Below, in pieces: positions 8,881-23,800 of a stretch of 64,000 nucleotides of DNA (position 1 is its first letter; the number at the start of each line of letters is the position of its first letter). Both the position numbers and the translations under genes were made by a program. The stretch comes from Sinohyriopsis cumingii (lineage: Eukaryota; Mollusca; Bivalvia; Unionida; Unionidae): positions 49,373,574 through 49,437,573 of the forward strand of contig CM068842.1 of the NCBI GenBank assembly GCA_028554795.2. The letters are read 5' to 3'. The notes under the pieces were generated by a model that saw only the letters and a program-made list of their open reading frames with translations, had not been told where the DNA came from and did no database searches.

Positions 8881-11800
8881 GTATGCACTTGAGACTGGCA
8901 TTATAATCTTGGCCTGATTGATCCAATAGGACTTTTATTTTACTGTTAACGTCATTACATATTTTGTACCCTTTGAGTGTTGTTGGACATCTGGATATTA
9001 ATTAAAACTACTATGAGGAAGACTTTTTTTTATATATCTATGAGAGCTTACATAAATATGCACCATTTTTGATTAGCTTCAGAGGGATTTCCAACTTTTT
9101 CTGATTTTATGTAAAATTGTAGTCTGAATCAGGAAGTCACATTGGTGGTCAGGGAGGTGTCACATATAATTTCTCCAGTCTCTAAATGTTCATATTCACC
9201 AGATTCAACAGGAATTTTACATTTTTGTTTTTATCTATAATTTTTCATACACATGAAGAAAAAATTAAAAACAATTTGAAACATTGAGGACAGTATGGTA
9301 CTTTCACCATAAAGGGAAAGATATTACCTTAGTCATCTAATTCTAGTGTTTCTACCCTGTGATGAACTTGCATTGAACAGTGTTGAAGATAACTATTCAT
9401 TTAAGTGGCAGGAAAATATTTATTTAGATTCAACATCCATGGCCAGCAATCAGTAGATATTCTAACATTAGGGAAAGAGCTGAAAATGTCATTTGTGAGG
9501 CTTGTATACTGTTGCAGTCTTAATTTTTTTATATAGTTAGAGCCATTGTGGGTGACTGCTCCTTCTGCCAACAAAAGTAGCACTTAAAACAGGTGGTCTG
9601 TTAATGAATATCATATTATTATATCTGCACCTTTGCAGATATGTTGATAGTTCATGTTTGTCCAGTCTTCTTTTTGTCTGTTAATGCATCCATGCATCTA
9701 TCAGTGTAGCACTGTGTTATACTTTGACACCTGAGCACTGTCTATACTGTTTGAGGGACCGTGATCATATATGGTGTGATCTTGTAGAAGGACAAAAAGA
9801 TGAAAACAAAGGTTTTGGATTCTGGATCCAGCTTCATGGTTGGGATGGGGATTTGGGGGTTCAAGAACACATTGACTCTGCCATGTGAATTTAACACCAC
9901 CTACATCAATTTAGAGAAGGTGGTTGTATTTGGTTTGATATTTTATGAGGATGAACAGATGTTAACATAATTTTTGGATCCTGGGTGCAGTCCTAGGAAA
10001 GAGATGGTGGGGGTCAACATAACATTTTCATTGGTAATATGGACTCTACCTTGTGACCTAACTAATTTTGATTTGTTGGCTTAACTTCATTTTTCAACAC
10101 ATGAGATTTTACATGGCAGCCAGTTTATATTTTGTAGTGGAAAAACATGGGAAGAACGAATACATTGGAAGCAACTGGCAAATTTTCTTACATACATTGA
10201 CCAAGGTGAGACTTTTCCATAAAGACACAAATGAGATGTTAATGATCTTTAAAGACATGCAGCTTAGACCACTCAACCACCTGTACGTTTTTTTTCATTT
10301 TTTTAAACTCTTCATTCTCAATTCACATCTTTCACCTTAGGAAATGCCCTTGAATATCATGATCCCCCTACATGTACATAGTTGTAATCCTCAAAGCTCC
10401 CCATTATTTACTTTAAAGTAATATTTTATAGCTGGAATTACCTCCCTTACGAAGCTGCCCATAAAACTGTGTACCAGTCAGGGGAAGATGGCATATTTGG
10501 GATTACTGATGAACAGTCAGAATTCTGCATATCTTTTGCTGTATGGAATGGAAAAGATTCTCATCTCAAGGAGAGACTCTTTGGCTTGTCAGGACCCCAG
10601 GTATACCATTCCCTCAATAACTCGCACCCTAATCACTCTCAAACCCATTTATAACAGGGGGTCAGGCATGCATCCCTTTTTTTTCTTTCTTTTTTTATAC
10701 TAGAAAATGCCCAAGAAGTTACCCCTATTTGTTGAACTTGAAGAAAATTGTGATCAAAATTGTTAATAAGAAGTCATATATTTTGTTACATGTTCTTTCC
10801 AAATGACCTTCTTAGTACACCGTAAATAATGATATTCAATGAAATTTTGATCAATGAAAATGGACTATGCCTACTGGAGGCAGTACTTTAATAAATAAAA
10901 ATTCAATAATTTGTTTATCAAGCAAAATTTTTTTTAAAGTTCAGTTCTTCAGTTTGGTTTAAGTGTAATCATCATAAATGCAATGCGCACACGTGTATTA
11001 AGACAAATTGCATCAATCAACCATAACAGCTATGTCCGTGAATGTTTCACTGACAACTTAATTACGTGCCAACCGTGTTTTGATATCTAACTTGCAGAAG
11101 TATTTGTTGTATGGTTGCATGGAATTAATAGCTAGTTATGAGGCATGCAGATCCTACATGCATAAGATCCCAGTCCTAAATTGCTTGAACTCATTCCAGA
11201 TGATAAATGAAACAGATATAAATATTATTCTGTTTAATTAAACTGCTTTAAATTAACCTACTCATTCATAAACGTGATCATAATTAGTAAAAGGCAAGCA
11301 ATCAAAGTGAATACTTTGGAAATAAAGAGCTATATTTCAGTTTGTGGAGAATTAAGTTTCAGAATTTATGAATTGGCACTTTTAGATATTCACAAGAATG
11401 AGGAAAAATATCACTAATATTTGCAGTGAAATCACCTCATCACTATTTTACTAATGAACAATACAGAAATGTTGTTTCAATGTAGGCGATTGTTTCACAA
11501 AATAAATATTGCTAGATTTTTTGGAAAAAGGAATCTCGTATTAACAGTTAGTCTGATCCCAGTGTTTGGTTGACTCCCTGCTTTGTACTCCATAGCGTTA
11601 TATGAAGCAGGAAACCAACAACAAAAAGCAGTGGTGAAATACATGAATGTTCAGGTGCACATGGGAAGGTTGTTGGAAACCAGTTGGAATAATGTTAACA
11701 ATCTTTCAGATGTTGGGCATCATGTAAATAAATGTAATTTATACAGAAGCAACTTCATTAGAAAAAGAGCTTTATGGACAAGTTTTCTCGATGTGATTAT

Positions 11801-14800
11801 GAAATGAGTTGTCATCTATTAAACAGTATATTTAATTTACACACACACACACACACACAACCTGGTCCTGCAGTTTTTCATTCACTTATGTTTGGAGGTC
11901 TATCTGTAACTTGTGCTTTCACTTATAGTAGGGTCTGTTTTTGGAGCCCATTTTGCATGAGTTATCAAGGGAAAGGTGTACAGGACTGAAATAAAATATT
12001 TGGTTTATTTTATCAGAACATGTTATAAAATGTTAAGAAATTTGCTGATTTCATGTTTGTACATAAATTTTACCCATCTGTATAGCTGGACTGATCCTGA
12101 GTTTGCTAACTGACAAGTTTTGTTTTGAAAATGCAACCAAAGAATTGTTTAAATATTTAATCAGTATTATTTTGTAGACTTTTTAATAACTATTTTAGGT
12201 GTATTTAATAACTATTTTAAGTGTATTTTATTATTTTAAATGTGTAAATACTTTATAGTAAAAGTTAATTCTGATTTTCTTACTTACCTCCCATTTGCAG
12301 ATCTGTTTAATAAAAAGAGTTCTTCATATGAAAAATGACAGGAAAACATAAATATGATTTCTTTCGATTAATTGAGTATGAAATATTATAAAAAGTTAGT
12401 GACAAGACTGTAAATTAGATTTTCTTCTTGCAGAATGAAAAATATTGTTACTTTCAGTGTTTTACTTTGATTTTGCTCTCACTTTGCAAGTCCGATAAAT
12501 CTAGTAAAGTTAGCTGAAATGTACAGGCATTGCAGAAACCAGTGTTTTTACATTGGTATTTCAAAAAAGACAATCGGGTCTAGTGAGCTTTTATGTCCAG
12601 GCAACAATATTGAAAGGGGCATTTTGTGTTTATCATTTTTCTCTCCAGTGCCATTATTATCCTTGTCCCAAAACACTATCATGTCATCCCAAGATGCTTA
12701 AGAAATGGCTGATACCAGCTTTTATATGTTATGTTTCCAGCTATCCTTTCAACATTATTGTTTAAGTAGACATACTTTGACCCAGAAGACCGTATTCCAA
12801 GCCTTATCTCTTGAATGGCACCTTTTTGTAATTGCAATAATCTGAGGTAATTACCCCTCCCTCAGCCCTTAACTATTGTACCTCACTTAGTTTGACTAAC
12901 TGCATAATGCAAATATCTGATGCTGGTCCAGTCTGTCACCAACATGGATGCTATTGATTTATCTTAAATGTCAGTCATTTTCACTTAGAGCTGATACCAG
13001 CAATACCCTGTTTTGGCCCCTGATCCCTAGAATTGGGAGTTTTGTTTAACGAAAAAAAGTACTTTTGGGAATTAATGATGCATTAGCTTTGTGTTTCTAA
13101 CCTTCTGTCCCACATCAGTAATTTTTGTTGCAATTTCATGTCTTATTTTAGCAGATTTATAAGTGTTTGTGTATAGTGTAAACGAAAGTCAGTCATTTAA
13201 TTTTGTTCTTGTTTTGTAGAGAAGTTGCATTTTTGTAGTAGAAGCAGTAGTAGTATTTGTTTTGTGTATAAAATGCAGCTTTTACAGAACAAGTTCTTGA
13301 TACAAGGCAGAGTATCCACAGCCAACAAATGTTTATTCATCAACCATAATATAAGGCTGCATTATAATAATTATTTATTGATTCCAGGTGCTACTGTTTT
13401 GTGACGTTTTAGTTGAGAGTAATCTGCAGATGTGTCTTACCAAGTACGGGTCATTTTGACAGACATTACAACTTTTAGTTCTACATTTATGTCAGTTTCT
13501 TCATTAAATACATTACCGAATCATAATACCTTAGGAGACCTATTATTATCTTGTAAATTCAGCCTTCCCAGATAAAACTTTGCACTAAAAAGAGCTATGA
13601 GTTATCTGCCTACCTAGGTTGTGGATGGTCAGTCATCTCCTCTTGATGTGGGGATTGGTGACAGAACTAATGAATATTTCAGTTACCACTTTCGCTTTTG
13701 CTGAGAAGCACACTCTCACCATGAGAGACCTTGCAAAAGCCAGAATCAACATTGATACAAGGTGGAGTTCTCACTTCGCAAGGAAAGTATACTCAATCTA
13801 TATGTCCAACTTGTGTTTCTTTCTTTGTCAACAGAGTTTGCCTTTACAATTTTCGCCACACTTTGTCCATCTTTACACATTTACTTGTACTTAGGTACTT
13901 GCATGGGTAGCCTGTGACTTCACAAATAATTTCGGGCTGTACTTTAAATTATGTTTATGTGCAAGTCCCTGAAACCTAAAGAAAACTTTTAATATATGTA
14001 TAATTACACAATGACTGGTTACATACAGGTGAGTTTTCTCTGCTAATACATTTAGTGTCTGGACACCACGTTTCATTGCATTTACCTGTATGGGTTGTCC
14101 TTGAACCTCGCATAAGTAGTACCGTATAAGCTGACCCTCCAAACTTAACAGGTATAAACGCTAAAAAGTGCATGACCTGCGTATAAGCCGACCCACAACT
14201 CGGAGATTTCTCAAGATGCACAAGGTAAGTTCTAAATGTGTTTATTAGGCAAACTTATATTTAACAAAAATGACATGTATACTTAAGTAATTTATTTAAT
14301 TTTCTGTTTTCTTATTGTTTCTGCATAAGTTAGATTTGTGTATTTGATTGAACGGTGACAAGAATTTAGCAATCGCGAGTTGCTGTAACACTACCTCTCC
14401 CTTTTGACTCGATTATATTTTGTTTATGCATTATTGCATTGGACATTTTATATCAGTGTACCGGTAATTACATTTTTTTCTTTGCTTTGAAATTGTAAAT
14501 CCCCAACTATTTAAAATGTAAGCCCAGTATGACAACACAACGAACATCAATACGGTTCGATTCAGCGCTTGCAATTAGGCTACTGTATGTATTTATATAA
14601 TGGCGCCACTGCATGTACATTGTAGATTTGATTGCGCGCTGAATTAAGCACATCCCATGGAGTCGAATCATGGGCACCATTGCGCTAAACTTTAATGATA
14701 TTTCTAAAATAAAATAATGAAGTTTCAGAAATAATGCTTCAAAAATTATGCTGATACCACAAAAGATGAGTTGTAGTTTGTTTTGATGTAAGCGACCTTA

Positions 14801-17800
14801 CACCGTACCTGTCAACTTTCACGCCAGGAGGAAAGGAAAAAAAACTGATTTTGGGAGTCGTTCCACGCCTACCTCCCGATTTCATATCTTCTGATTTTTG
14901 CAGAGGACTCCCGATTATTACATTATGTCTTCGATTTTCATTTCTTCTAAACAAAAAAAGTCCTACATGTTCTGTTTTATCACCTGTGAACTATTGTTGT
15001 GACAAAATAATTACTAGGAAGAATTCGCTTCTTCAGTAAACAGAATGTTAAGCTTAAACAGTATTCATGTAAATTATTTTTTTAAATTCTACAACAATAA
15101 AAAAAGAATAAAAAAATAAACTAGAACAAAAATTAAACCACAACATATATAAAATCGTCCAGTTAATTTCAGTCCCAAGAGTGATCACTATGAATGATGT
15201 AACTCCATATCCTGAAGCGCCAGTCCCACGAAAGAAACTTGCATGAGTGAACACCTGGCATTTTTATGCCGTATATACCAATGTTAATTACACTGGTTAA
15301 ATTAAAAGAAGGAATGAAAATATATTCCATGCAGCAAATGTGTCATCAAAAACTAATTCGAAATACATGCCTTATGATAAACCATACTAAATGCTTTACA
15401 AGTTGACAATAAGGGAATATGGTCGGATATACAAAGAGGGGAAAATAGTTGCCACATGTAAGGTACCATGAGGCTGGCTATTTTGGTACCTTTAGTTCAA
15501 CAAAATTGGGAATCCTTTATTTGCCAATCAATTGCTGGTGCTTGTATAACACACAATAGTGTAGAACATGGTTTCTTTGAATTTAGCTGGAGGGCCGGTT
15601 GTTTTCACAACATAGTTGCATCGATAAGGATTAACTTTTAATTAGTCACACAAGCTTTCTTGCTTGTTTATTTAAGACTAACCTTTAGCTATTGTGCAGT
15701 TTGACCACAGCTGACCAGAATATGAAAATAGGGCACGTCCTGGGGGAAAATATGGCATGTCACAGGGAGAAATGGTGAGTCTTCTTGCGAATTTCAAGTA
15801 TATTGGACCAGGAAGATCGATTAATATTTAGTGAAAATAAGGCTTTAAAAATGCCATGAGAAACCTCCCGATTTTAGGTCCCAATCATTTTTTAATTCAG
15901 TCTCCATACTTGGCTTTTGAAAAGTTCATAGGTATGCCTTACTCCCCATTTTACAAAATTACGGTAATCGTGCTAATATTATGGAATAAAAGGCAATTAC
16001 ACATCAATGTATCGGTATAGTTGCCAGTCAAAATTCCCACTTAACACAAACCAGTTTCGGGGTTTTAATGATTAACAGGCCTGTATTACTGTCGCAAAAT
16101 GAAAGACAAATTCGCCAACTATCAACATAGGAGATGCCAAAACATCAAGCTTTCCATTGTGTGGAAAGTTATGTTTGTTCAGCCAAAACACAAAACTAAA
16201 ATTGATTGATGTTGATCTTAGTTGAACTATGAGAAATTTAGCCTTTATTTTTACCACTCTTCCTGAAAATGTAAATTATGCTGGTTATGTGCCTTGTACA
16301 ATCAAACATGCATACCTTTTTTAAAATATTACCTCAGTTTGTAGGATCGCTTATATCATTAAAAATGAGTAACTCATGAGCGCGTGATTCAACATAAATG
16401 AAACAGATATTATGGACTAGCTGAAATGTTATCTGGAAGAATGCAGTTTGGTCGAAACAATGAATAAAGTAAAATCTGCATCTAATATGTTTGGGAACAA
16501 GTAAGGATTTAAGTGATGCTATGCACGCTTTGCACTGTGTAAGTATTGTACATTATAGTTCAGCCTGGTCTCAACCGTCCTGCGAATTATGAAGTCTGTA
16601 TTTACCTTTATTTAATTTCGTGTTAGAGAAATCAGAAAATATGCACTTAAAATAATAACAAAATCAATCATAGTACTTTATAACAGTTTAATAAATGTTG
16701 GGTTACCAAAAGTTGTTTTTTATATGCCTCTGTCTTAGGACATGAAAAAATATTGTTTTGTGTCCCAGGATTTACAGCCATTACAGTAAAAAAAAACTGG
16801 CAAGTTTAGATATTGGCCCATGGATAAGGTGACCCCCTTACTTCCCAACCTTTAATTTTTCCTAAATTATTTGGCTTATAGAGTATATATGGTACTGTGA
16901 ATTATTTTGCTTTTTACATGGATGTTTCATAGCTTTATTAAATATGTCTGCTTCTTTTCCAGGTAATGCTATATGGCATAGTTCTGCACTGTCTTGATGT
17001 TCAGTGATAAGAGACAGTTTCATTACAGTTTTATACGTTCTGCTCTCTTTGTCTTACAGATAAGACCATGGGCAAAGTGCAGATACTCACAACTAAGGTG
17101 AAGACACTAGAACCCTACATGCTGACTTGCCCTCTGTGCGGGACTTTATGGTGGAAAAAGGCAATAGATAAAAAAAAGGGCTCTCCAATTAAAAATGCCC
17201 AAAATATATGCAATGAGAGACAGTCCCGATAACTATGTCACCACCACAGGGATCGTTGACCACTATGTGGCCTAGGGGCTAGAGCATCCACCTCGGATGT
17301 GGGAGGTCATGGGTTCGATCCCCGGCCAAGTCATACCAAAGTCTTACAAAAATGGTACTAACAGCTGCCTTGCTTGGCGCTCAGCATCAAGAGGTTAGTG
17401 TTAGGACTGGTTGGCCTGGTGTCAGGATAATGTGACTGGGTGGGACATCATGCTACATGTCTGCGACATGAGGCCCCAGCGCTAGGCATCACTATAAATT
17501 GCCACACTGCAGACATCATAGTGATATGACTGAAAAATTGTTAAAGCTACGTTAAAATCCAAATCACACAAACACACACAGGACTCGTTATTGCTGGTGA
17601 TACCTTTAGGCCATGACAGTATAGCCCTTGATGATAATCAGCAATCAAACAAACAAAACAGTATCTTTTTGTTCCACTGATACACGGACCAGTCACATGG
17701 ATCAGACATCCCACAACCCATCCCAACATTGTGACTTTGACAATGCCATCCATAACATGGCCTATTTCAATTTTGACTGGCTATGGCCTACTACAAAGGA

Positions 17801-20800
17801 TCTTCAGAGACAAAGACCTCAACACATAAGTTCCTGGAAATTGGACTGTCATCCAGTCTGTCAAACCTGGTGTATACATTCAGTTATGGTGACCAGTACC
17901 TGCCATCTCTCAATTCTCAACCTTTGGTACAGTAGAAGAGACTCTTTAAACAGTGACCGATTGGAAATGACCATTTCTACTTCAGGACACTCCATGAGTT
18001 TTTGTCAGTGGCAGATCTAGACACACTTCACCAGCTCCTTTAGGCAACAGCCTGACCTCAGGCAAGCAAAGACTATGATGCTTGCCCTCAGGCTCCTTCT
18101 TTGCTTCTTGATTTCACTATGTCGCTGGAAGACTCATCCTTCAGAGCTTTCATTACAGAAGTTTTCTGTCCTTTTGCCTCTGGAGTTCTGCCTGCCTCCT
18201 TCCTTACGAAACATCTGGACCAGAGCTGCAGCATCTGTCGATCTTATCACATAAAATGAAGAATCCAACTTCAAATTACTTCAGCAGTCTGGCAGATTCA
18301 GACTTCTTGCACAGTTTAACATCACAAAATGCCTTCCAGCAAGTTTTCGTCAGTGGTTCTATAATTGCCATACACTATCCTTTCATTTGGAAACTGCAAC
18401 AGTTGACATTGCAGCTCGGGATAACAAATCATATTCTGTTCCTAAGGACTGAATACACTTGGTCCACAATGTAGTAGCCATGGGCTCTGTTTTGACTTGG
18501 TATTGATGGCTGTCTTTAAACCGGTGGAACACAGCTCATCACCTCTTATTCCAAATTCCATGGTACATGCATGTTTCTAGAATGGCCAAGGTCTTGAATT
18601 GAGCAGACCATACTTTAACCAGTGCCATCACAGCAGCTGCAGATTTAAAGTTGGTGGAAATCTGAATAAATTTTTATAAAAGCTGTCCTTGTTCAACAAT
18701 TTCATAGAAGCACACATATTTTCCAGGAAAAAAAGAATTGATCCTTTTTAATCCAAGTAATTTGAAATAACTCCAAACAGCACAACATACAACTTTCAGT
18801 GTAAGAGCCCAACTGAGAATAGGTCTCCAAAACAAAGGTTATATCGTATTATAAAATGCAAAAGGTGGGTTACTTGATCATGTTCCAGAAGCTTGTCGAA
18901 ATTATTTACCCATTTTACTCTTAAGAAATATAAATTTAAAAAAAAAATGTTTACATCTTAAACATGCAGTCCCATCATGACCTCAACAACAACCAATCAT
19001 TTTAAAATAAAAATAGAACTTATTTACGTGGTTGTTACTATTTTTGAATTAAGGTCAGGATCTAGGTCAACACCTGGTGTTTACAAAATGAACAGTCAAG
19101 GTCAAATTATTTTCTGGAAAAATTATCATCCCCAGTGAATAAATTTACATTACAATAGCATGTAATGAAAAATAAATAAAATTTAAAACTGACAAACAAA
19201 CAATTAAATTGAAATAAATATATATTAAATCAGATATAATTAAATAAAATATAACACCATGCTGTGGGATGGTGATCAGAGTCCACATTCTCCAGTTTTT
19301 ACCTCAGAGATCTTTGATTCCAAAGGGCTTACCTTGATAAAGTCGCCTTATCAGGCTCAACAGCTTCATAAGACGCGGCTTCACAATTTCCGTTCGATTT
19401 GCAGAAGTAAAAGTTTCCTTTTCAGAAGCCTCTCCACGACAGATGGAGTGCTCTCCAGTTGGATTACATTGAAGTTACCTCACATACCTTGAGCGGCAGG
19501 TGATGGTATCTGGTGGGTAAGGGGATGTACCTCCGTCCACCTCTTACCTATTTTCCTAATTTATTATGATTGGGTAATGTATTTCAAGAAGAAACTAATT
19601 TTTTCTAGGAAAATGTTTCTTTGCGAATACCTAACCAATCATACACATACACCATCCCAGTCTTGCTGCAGTTACATCCTTATAGAGAGCAGGCCTGAGA
19701 CATTCATGGTTTTTTGACAATCTTTATATCTGGGGGAGATCACTCTGCCCCACTTCCACCTACATGGGTAGATGACTAGCTAAGTTTTATCTAGGAGGGC
19801 TGGATTTGCGAGGTAGTAGTAGTTCTCCTAATGTATTATGATTAGGTAAGTATTTGTGAAGAAACATATTTTAGTAGAAAAGATTAGTTTTACAGGTATT
19901 GTTGGTTTTTTTCCGGGTTCTTCCTCTACCATTGATACTGGCCGCCAAGTATAGCCTATCATGTGCTGAAAAATGGTGTTAAGCCCTACAACAACAACAA
20001 CAACTTCCAAGAAAAATTCTGGTTTCTACTTTAACTTTTGTCCTGATTTTCTATTTATAGCAGCTCTATGGCTTAGTTAGGAGAGAACAGACCGGTTGTC
20101 TAATTTTTAATCTTTGCTTGCAGATTCTTTGTTCTAATTTATATCTGGTATAGAAACTGTATGTATTTGGCACTTAAAGTCAAGATTTTATCAAGTCAAT
20201 TGATGCAGTGAGTCTGACATTTTATCAGTAAAGTACAACGAAATCTCTGACAACATGAAATCACCTTATCAGTACTCCTGTGATCAATGCATGTGTTTGA
20301 GCAAAAATGTTTTTCAAATAATTTCACAGATGGATTAGAATATGACGAAAAACCGATTCAAAGATGAATACATGAATTACACAATACAGCGTTTCATTCT
20401 AGGGCAGCTTCACGTCCATTGCAGGCTGTGTGGAAAGGATTTTAATATTGGTCATGGTGGTAAAACAAAGAAACCTTGAATAAGCTCGTTTTACTAACTC
20501 CAACACTATGGTAACTTTTTTACATCAGAACTAAATTGTAAACATGAATTTTATAAATGCAGACACGTTATTTACTGAGTTCTTAATAGAACAGACTAAC
20601 CGTAGCAGTAGAAGACTGTGTTGGTCCTTTATTCAAACAGATGTTTCCTGATTCCAAAATTGCAGAAAATATGCATGTACAAGAACAAAATCATCTAATA
20701 TTGTTTGGTGTTTAGCAGAAGATACTTCAATTAAAATTGCAGAAGCCAAGAAAATTGGGCTGTTTAGTATTGCAACATACAGGAGTAGTGATTATGTTGA

Positions 20801-23800
20801 CAAAAAGTTGTACCCAGTCTGTGTAAGAGACTTTGACAATAAAAAGGGCAAAGTCAGTGCTTTTCTTTCATTACGAGAATTAACAGTAGATTCCACTGAA
20901 CTTTATGGACTTTTCAGCTGATACTGCATCAATGATGACTGGGATATCAGGTTGTCCCTGTCATTTGATGCACCTTGCTGCAGGAAAGGCTGCCGATAAA
21001 TTAGAACTCCTGAAGTATCAAGTTGCTATTCTACCCAACAATGTACTTCATACGGACAGAGTTGATGTGCAATAGCACCTTATTTCCCAGTTAAAAGACC
21101 CAATAACTAGAAGATATAAATTTCTTCTTTCTCAAGTTATGAAAGGAATATTGGTTCTTTACCATTCTAATGCTAACTCTGAGAGATTGTTCGTTATTGT
21201 TAACATAAAAAGACTGAATTCAGATCCAGGCTCTGTAACCCAGCACATAGTGCTCTACTGGTGTGCAAAACATTGATAATCTCAGCTGGTACAAGGTGTT
21301 TTGAAATGCAGTATGAGAGTCTATTGCTTTTTAAAGCTCAAGGTGCTACAGTTGAAAACTTGAAACAGTAATTGATGTTAAAAGATGATCAGGGTATATA
21401 AATCATTTTGTACGTATGCTTTGAATTTTATTGTGTTATATGTGGATTACTCTGTTTGTCCACTTGGATTACACTTTTTCCTCGCCACGGGTTTGGCATG
21501 TATGTACACGTTGATTGGTTCCTTTTCCCATGATGTACAGAGTCCTAAGAGCACAACAGTAGAATCCAGTCCAGGTCCATGTATACTAATGCATAATGAC
21601 AATGGACTAAGGTGTAGATGGGGTCACAGGAGCATTATGGTTATAATAGATTCTTGAAGAGCATGAACTGTCATCATGTCATTGTAAACAGAAAATATGA
21701 ATGCAACATTATATTTTTTAAAATTTGTGGGGAAATACATAATTATGCAGAAATCTTCTGTTCACAGAATGTCTCTTGAAACTTACTGGCATTTACTTCC
21801 ATTTTGTTTTTCCACCAGGGCAACCATGGAGAGGATGTAAAAGAAGTTTACTACTACCTTGATAATGTACCAGATCATAGTTACATGAAAGCACTGTATC
21901 GGTACCCTCAGACTGAGTTTCCATATGATATGTTACTACAAGACAACAAGGCAAGGTCCTGTCAAGAACATGAGTTTAAATTAATAGACACAGGCAGGTT
22001 ATTTTAGAATTTTCCACTAGCTTGCATCATTGTAATTTTGCAGTAACTTTGATGGGAAAATATGCCATGTGGCTTTGTTGTAATTAATGTTATTTGGAGC
22101 ATCATGTAAAGGGCCCAATTGGACATCTTTTTATCCATGACTTATAACTACCAGGCTTTTAATTGTTGGACTTAACAATAGCTCAGTATTTTTTTTCAAA
22201 TTTGGAGAGAAAAAAAAGTATTCTGTTCTGTACAATTTTTTGGTTGATCAAATTGCAGTGTATGCATTATTAATTTTTAATAGCACATCAGGACAATCCA
22301 GGTTATATAGTACATTGTAAGTTTAGGTAGCCTAAAGCACAGAATACAAAGCAAAGACAAAGACAGTGAAAGGTAGAATTCTTAAATTAGTGTCAGATTT
22401 TGGGTATAAACCGCAGACAATTTAAAATCCAAGATTTCTGCTGGAACATCATCACAGGATGCATCTTGGAGCAGAAATGATTGTCCCCATTAGTCAACTC
22501 TTATAATATTCAAGGCTCTAACACATACCTGGTGGACAAGTTAAAAAATGTTTTTAAATAAAAGATGCCATTATGTATGCAATTGATTAAATACTGTCAT
22601 AATACAACTGCAATAAATTCAGAGTTATATAAGTTCCAATATGTTCATGCATCAGATGACATTTGAAATTTAAATTGGACTATGTCATTTATATGAAGTA
22701 GTCATTTGATTTATTTTCTCGAGTATAAATTTGTGTGGTTTTGTAAAACAACAAAGATTTTCCCTTGTACTTAAATTTTGTATGTGCCTCTATAGGTACT
22801 TAATCTTGGATAAAACAAGGAAATCAAAAGAATATGCCGACAACAAAGGATGCTAGTTTGAATGTTAACACTAACACCAATATGAGCACAGATCAAACAC
22901 TTGTCAAGATCAGTCCCTTGTTTAATTCAAGTGCTGAACATCAAGACAAAGCCAGCAACACCAAGGCAAGCAGTAATTAAAGCATGTCAACATATAATAT
23001 TTTACTTAAACGAGTGTACATAAAATTGCACCATCAGTATGTTCCAACAATCATGGTGTTATGAGTAGGTAAAATTCAAGTTAGATTGCCCATGAGAAAT
23101 TGTATGAGAGAGCATAGCTAATTACCTGTGGCTTTGATAAAGTTGGATTAATTCTGCTGTTTTAGAGTTATGTAGGTGGCAAAAGTTTGCATGTGTCAGG
23201 AGAAATGCTAAATGATTATTTAGCGGCTTTGTCTGAAAATCGGGATCATGCAAGTTTTAATACTGGGCTATAATTGTTTCGTGGTATATATGCATATTAT
23301 TACTTTTGATTATTACTAAGATGAAATATTTTGTGGTTTTAGGAATATTTTCAGCAGCAGTTTCACCTGTATAAAAGATCATTGTAATGTGAAATAAATG
23401 TAACTTTTTTAGGTAATTATGTTATCTTTTTTTAATTTCAGTAATACTAATATTCAAAGATACTTTACACTTTTTTTCCTCCCTACCTTCTAATGTTGAA
23501 AAATGTATTTAAGGCAGTTAGTGTAGCTTGCAACTACCAGATGCTTCATATATACATATGCATTAAAAAAAGATATATTTTATAATTTTTTCTTGAAAGC
23601 ATTAAAATAAAAGACATAAAAAGTAATATTTTATTGCAGTAATGAAATTAAAGTTTTCAACTAGCTAAGCTATTATGATCACTAAAAACGTTTTTGTAAG
23701 AAACGGAAGGGGCTTTCTGCATCATATTTTCATTGGGTCTTTAAATGTGTGGCTTAATTTTCATTGAGTCTTTACATTTTTCATTAGGTCTTTAAATTTG

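Larger units (their letters stand above)
10601..21818 (+). other. Intron 2 (11.2 kb)
   Basis: Contains a (CA)n run at 11839-11858, a dispersed repeat at 13490-13980, a non-autonomous hAT element at 14804-15936, a SINE-A at 17262, decayed retroelement-like sequence around 17600-18650, a minus-strand copy of the dispersed repeat near 19775, a SINE-B tail at 19890, and a decayed hAT transposase at 20206-21370. Nothing else coding seen. Confidence 0.8.

Noticed and set aside
17262-17350. Possible tRNA gene (also at 25757, 32190, 42389, 42728, 54702, 62161)
   Set aside because: Box A and box B are present but no cloverleaf closes, and each head is followed by a common SINE body and tail.
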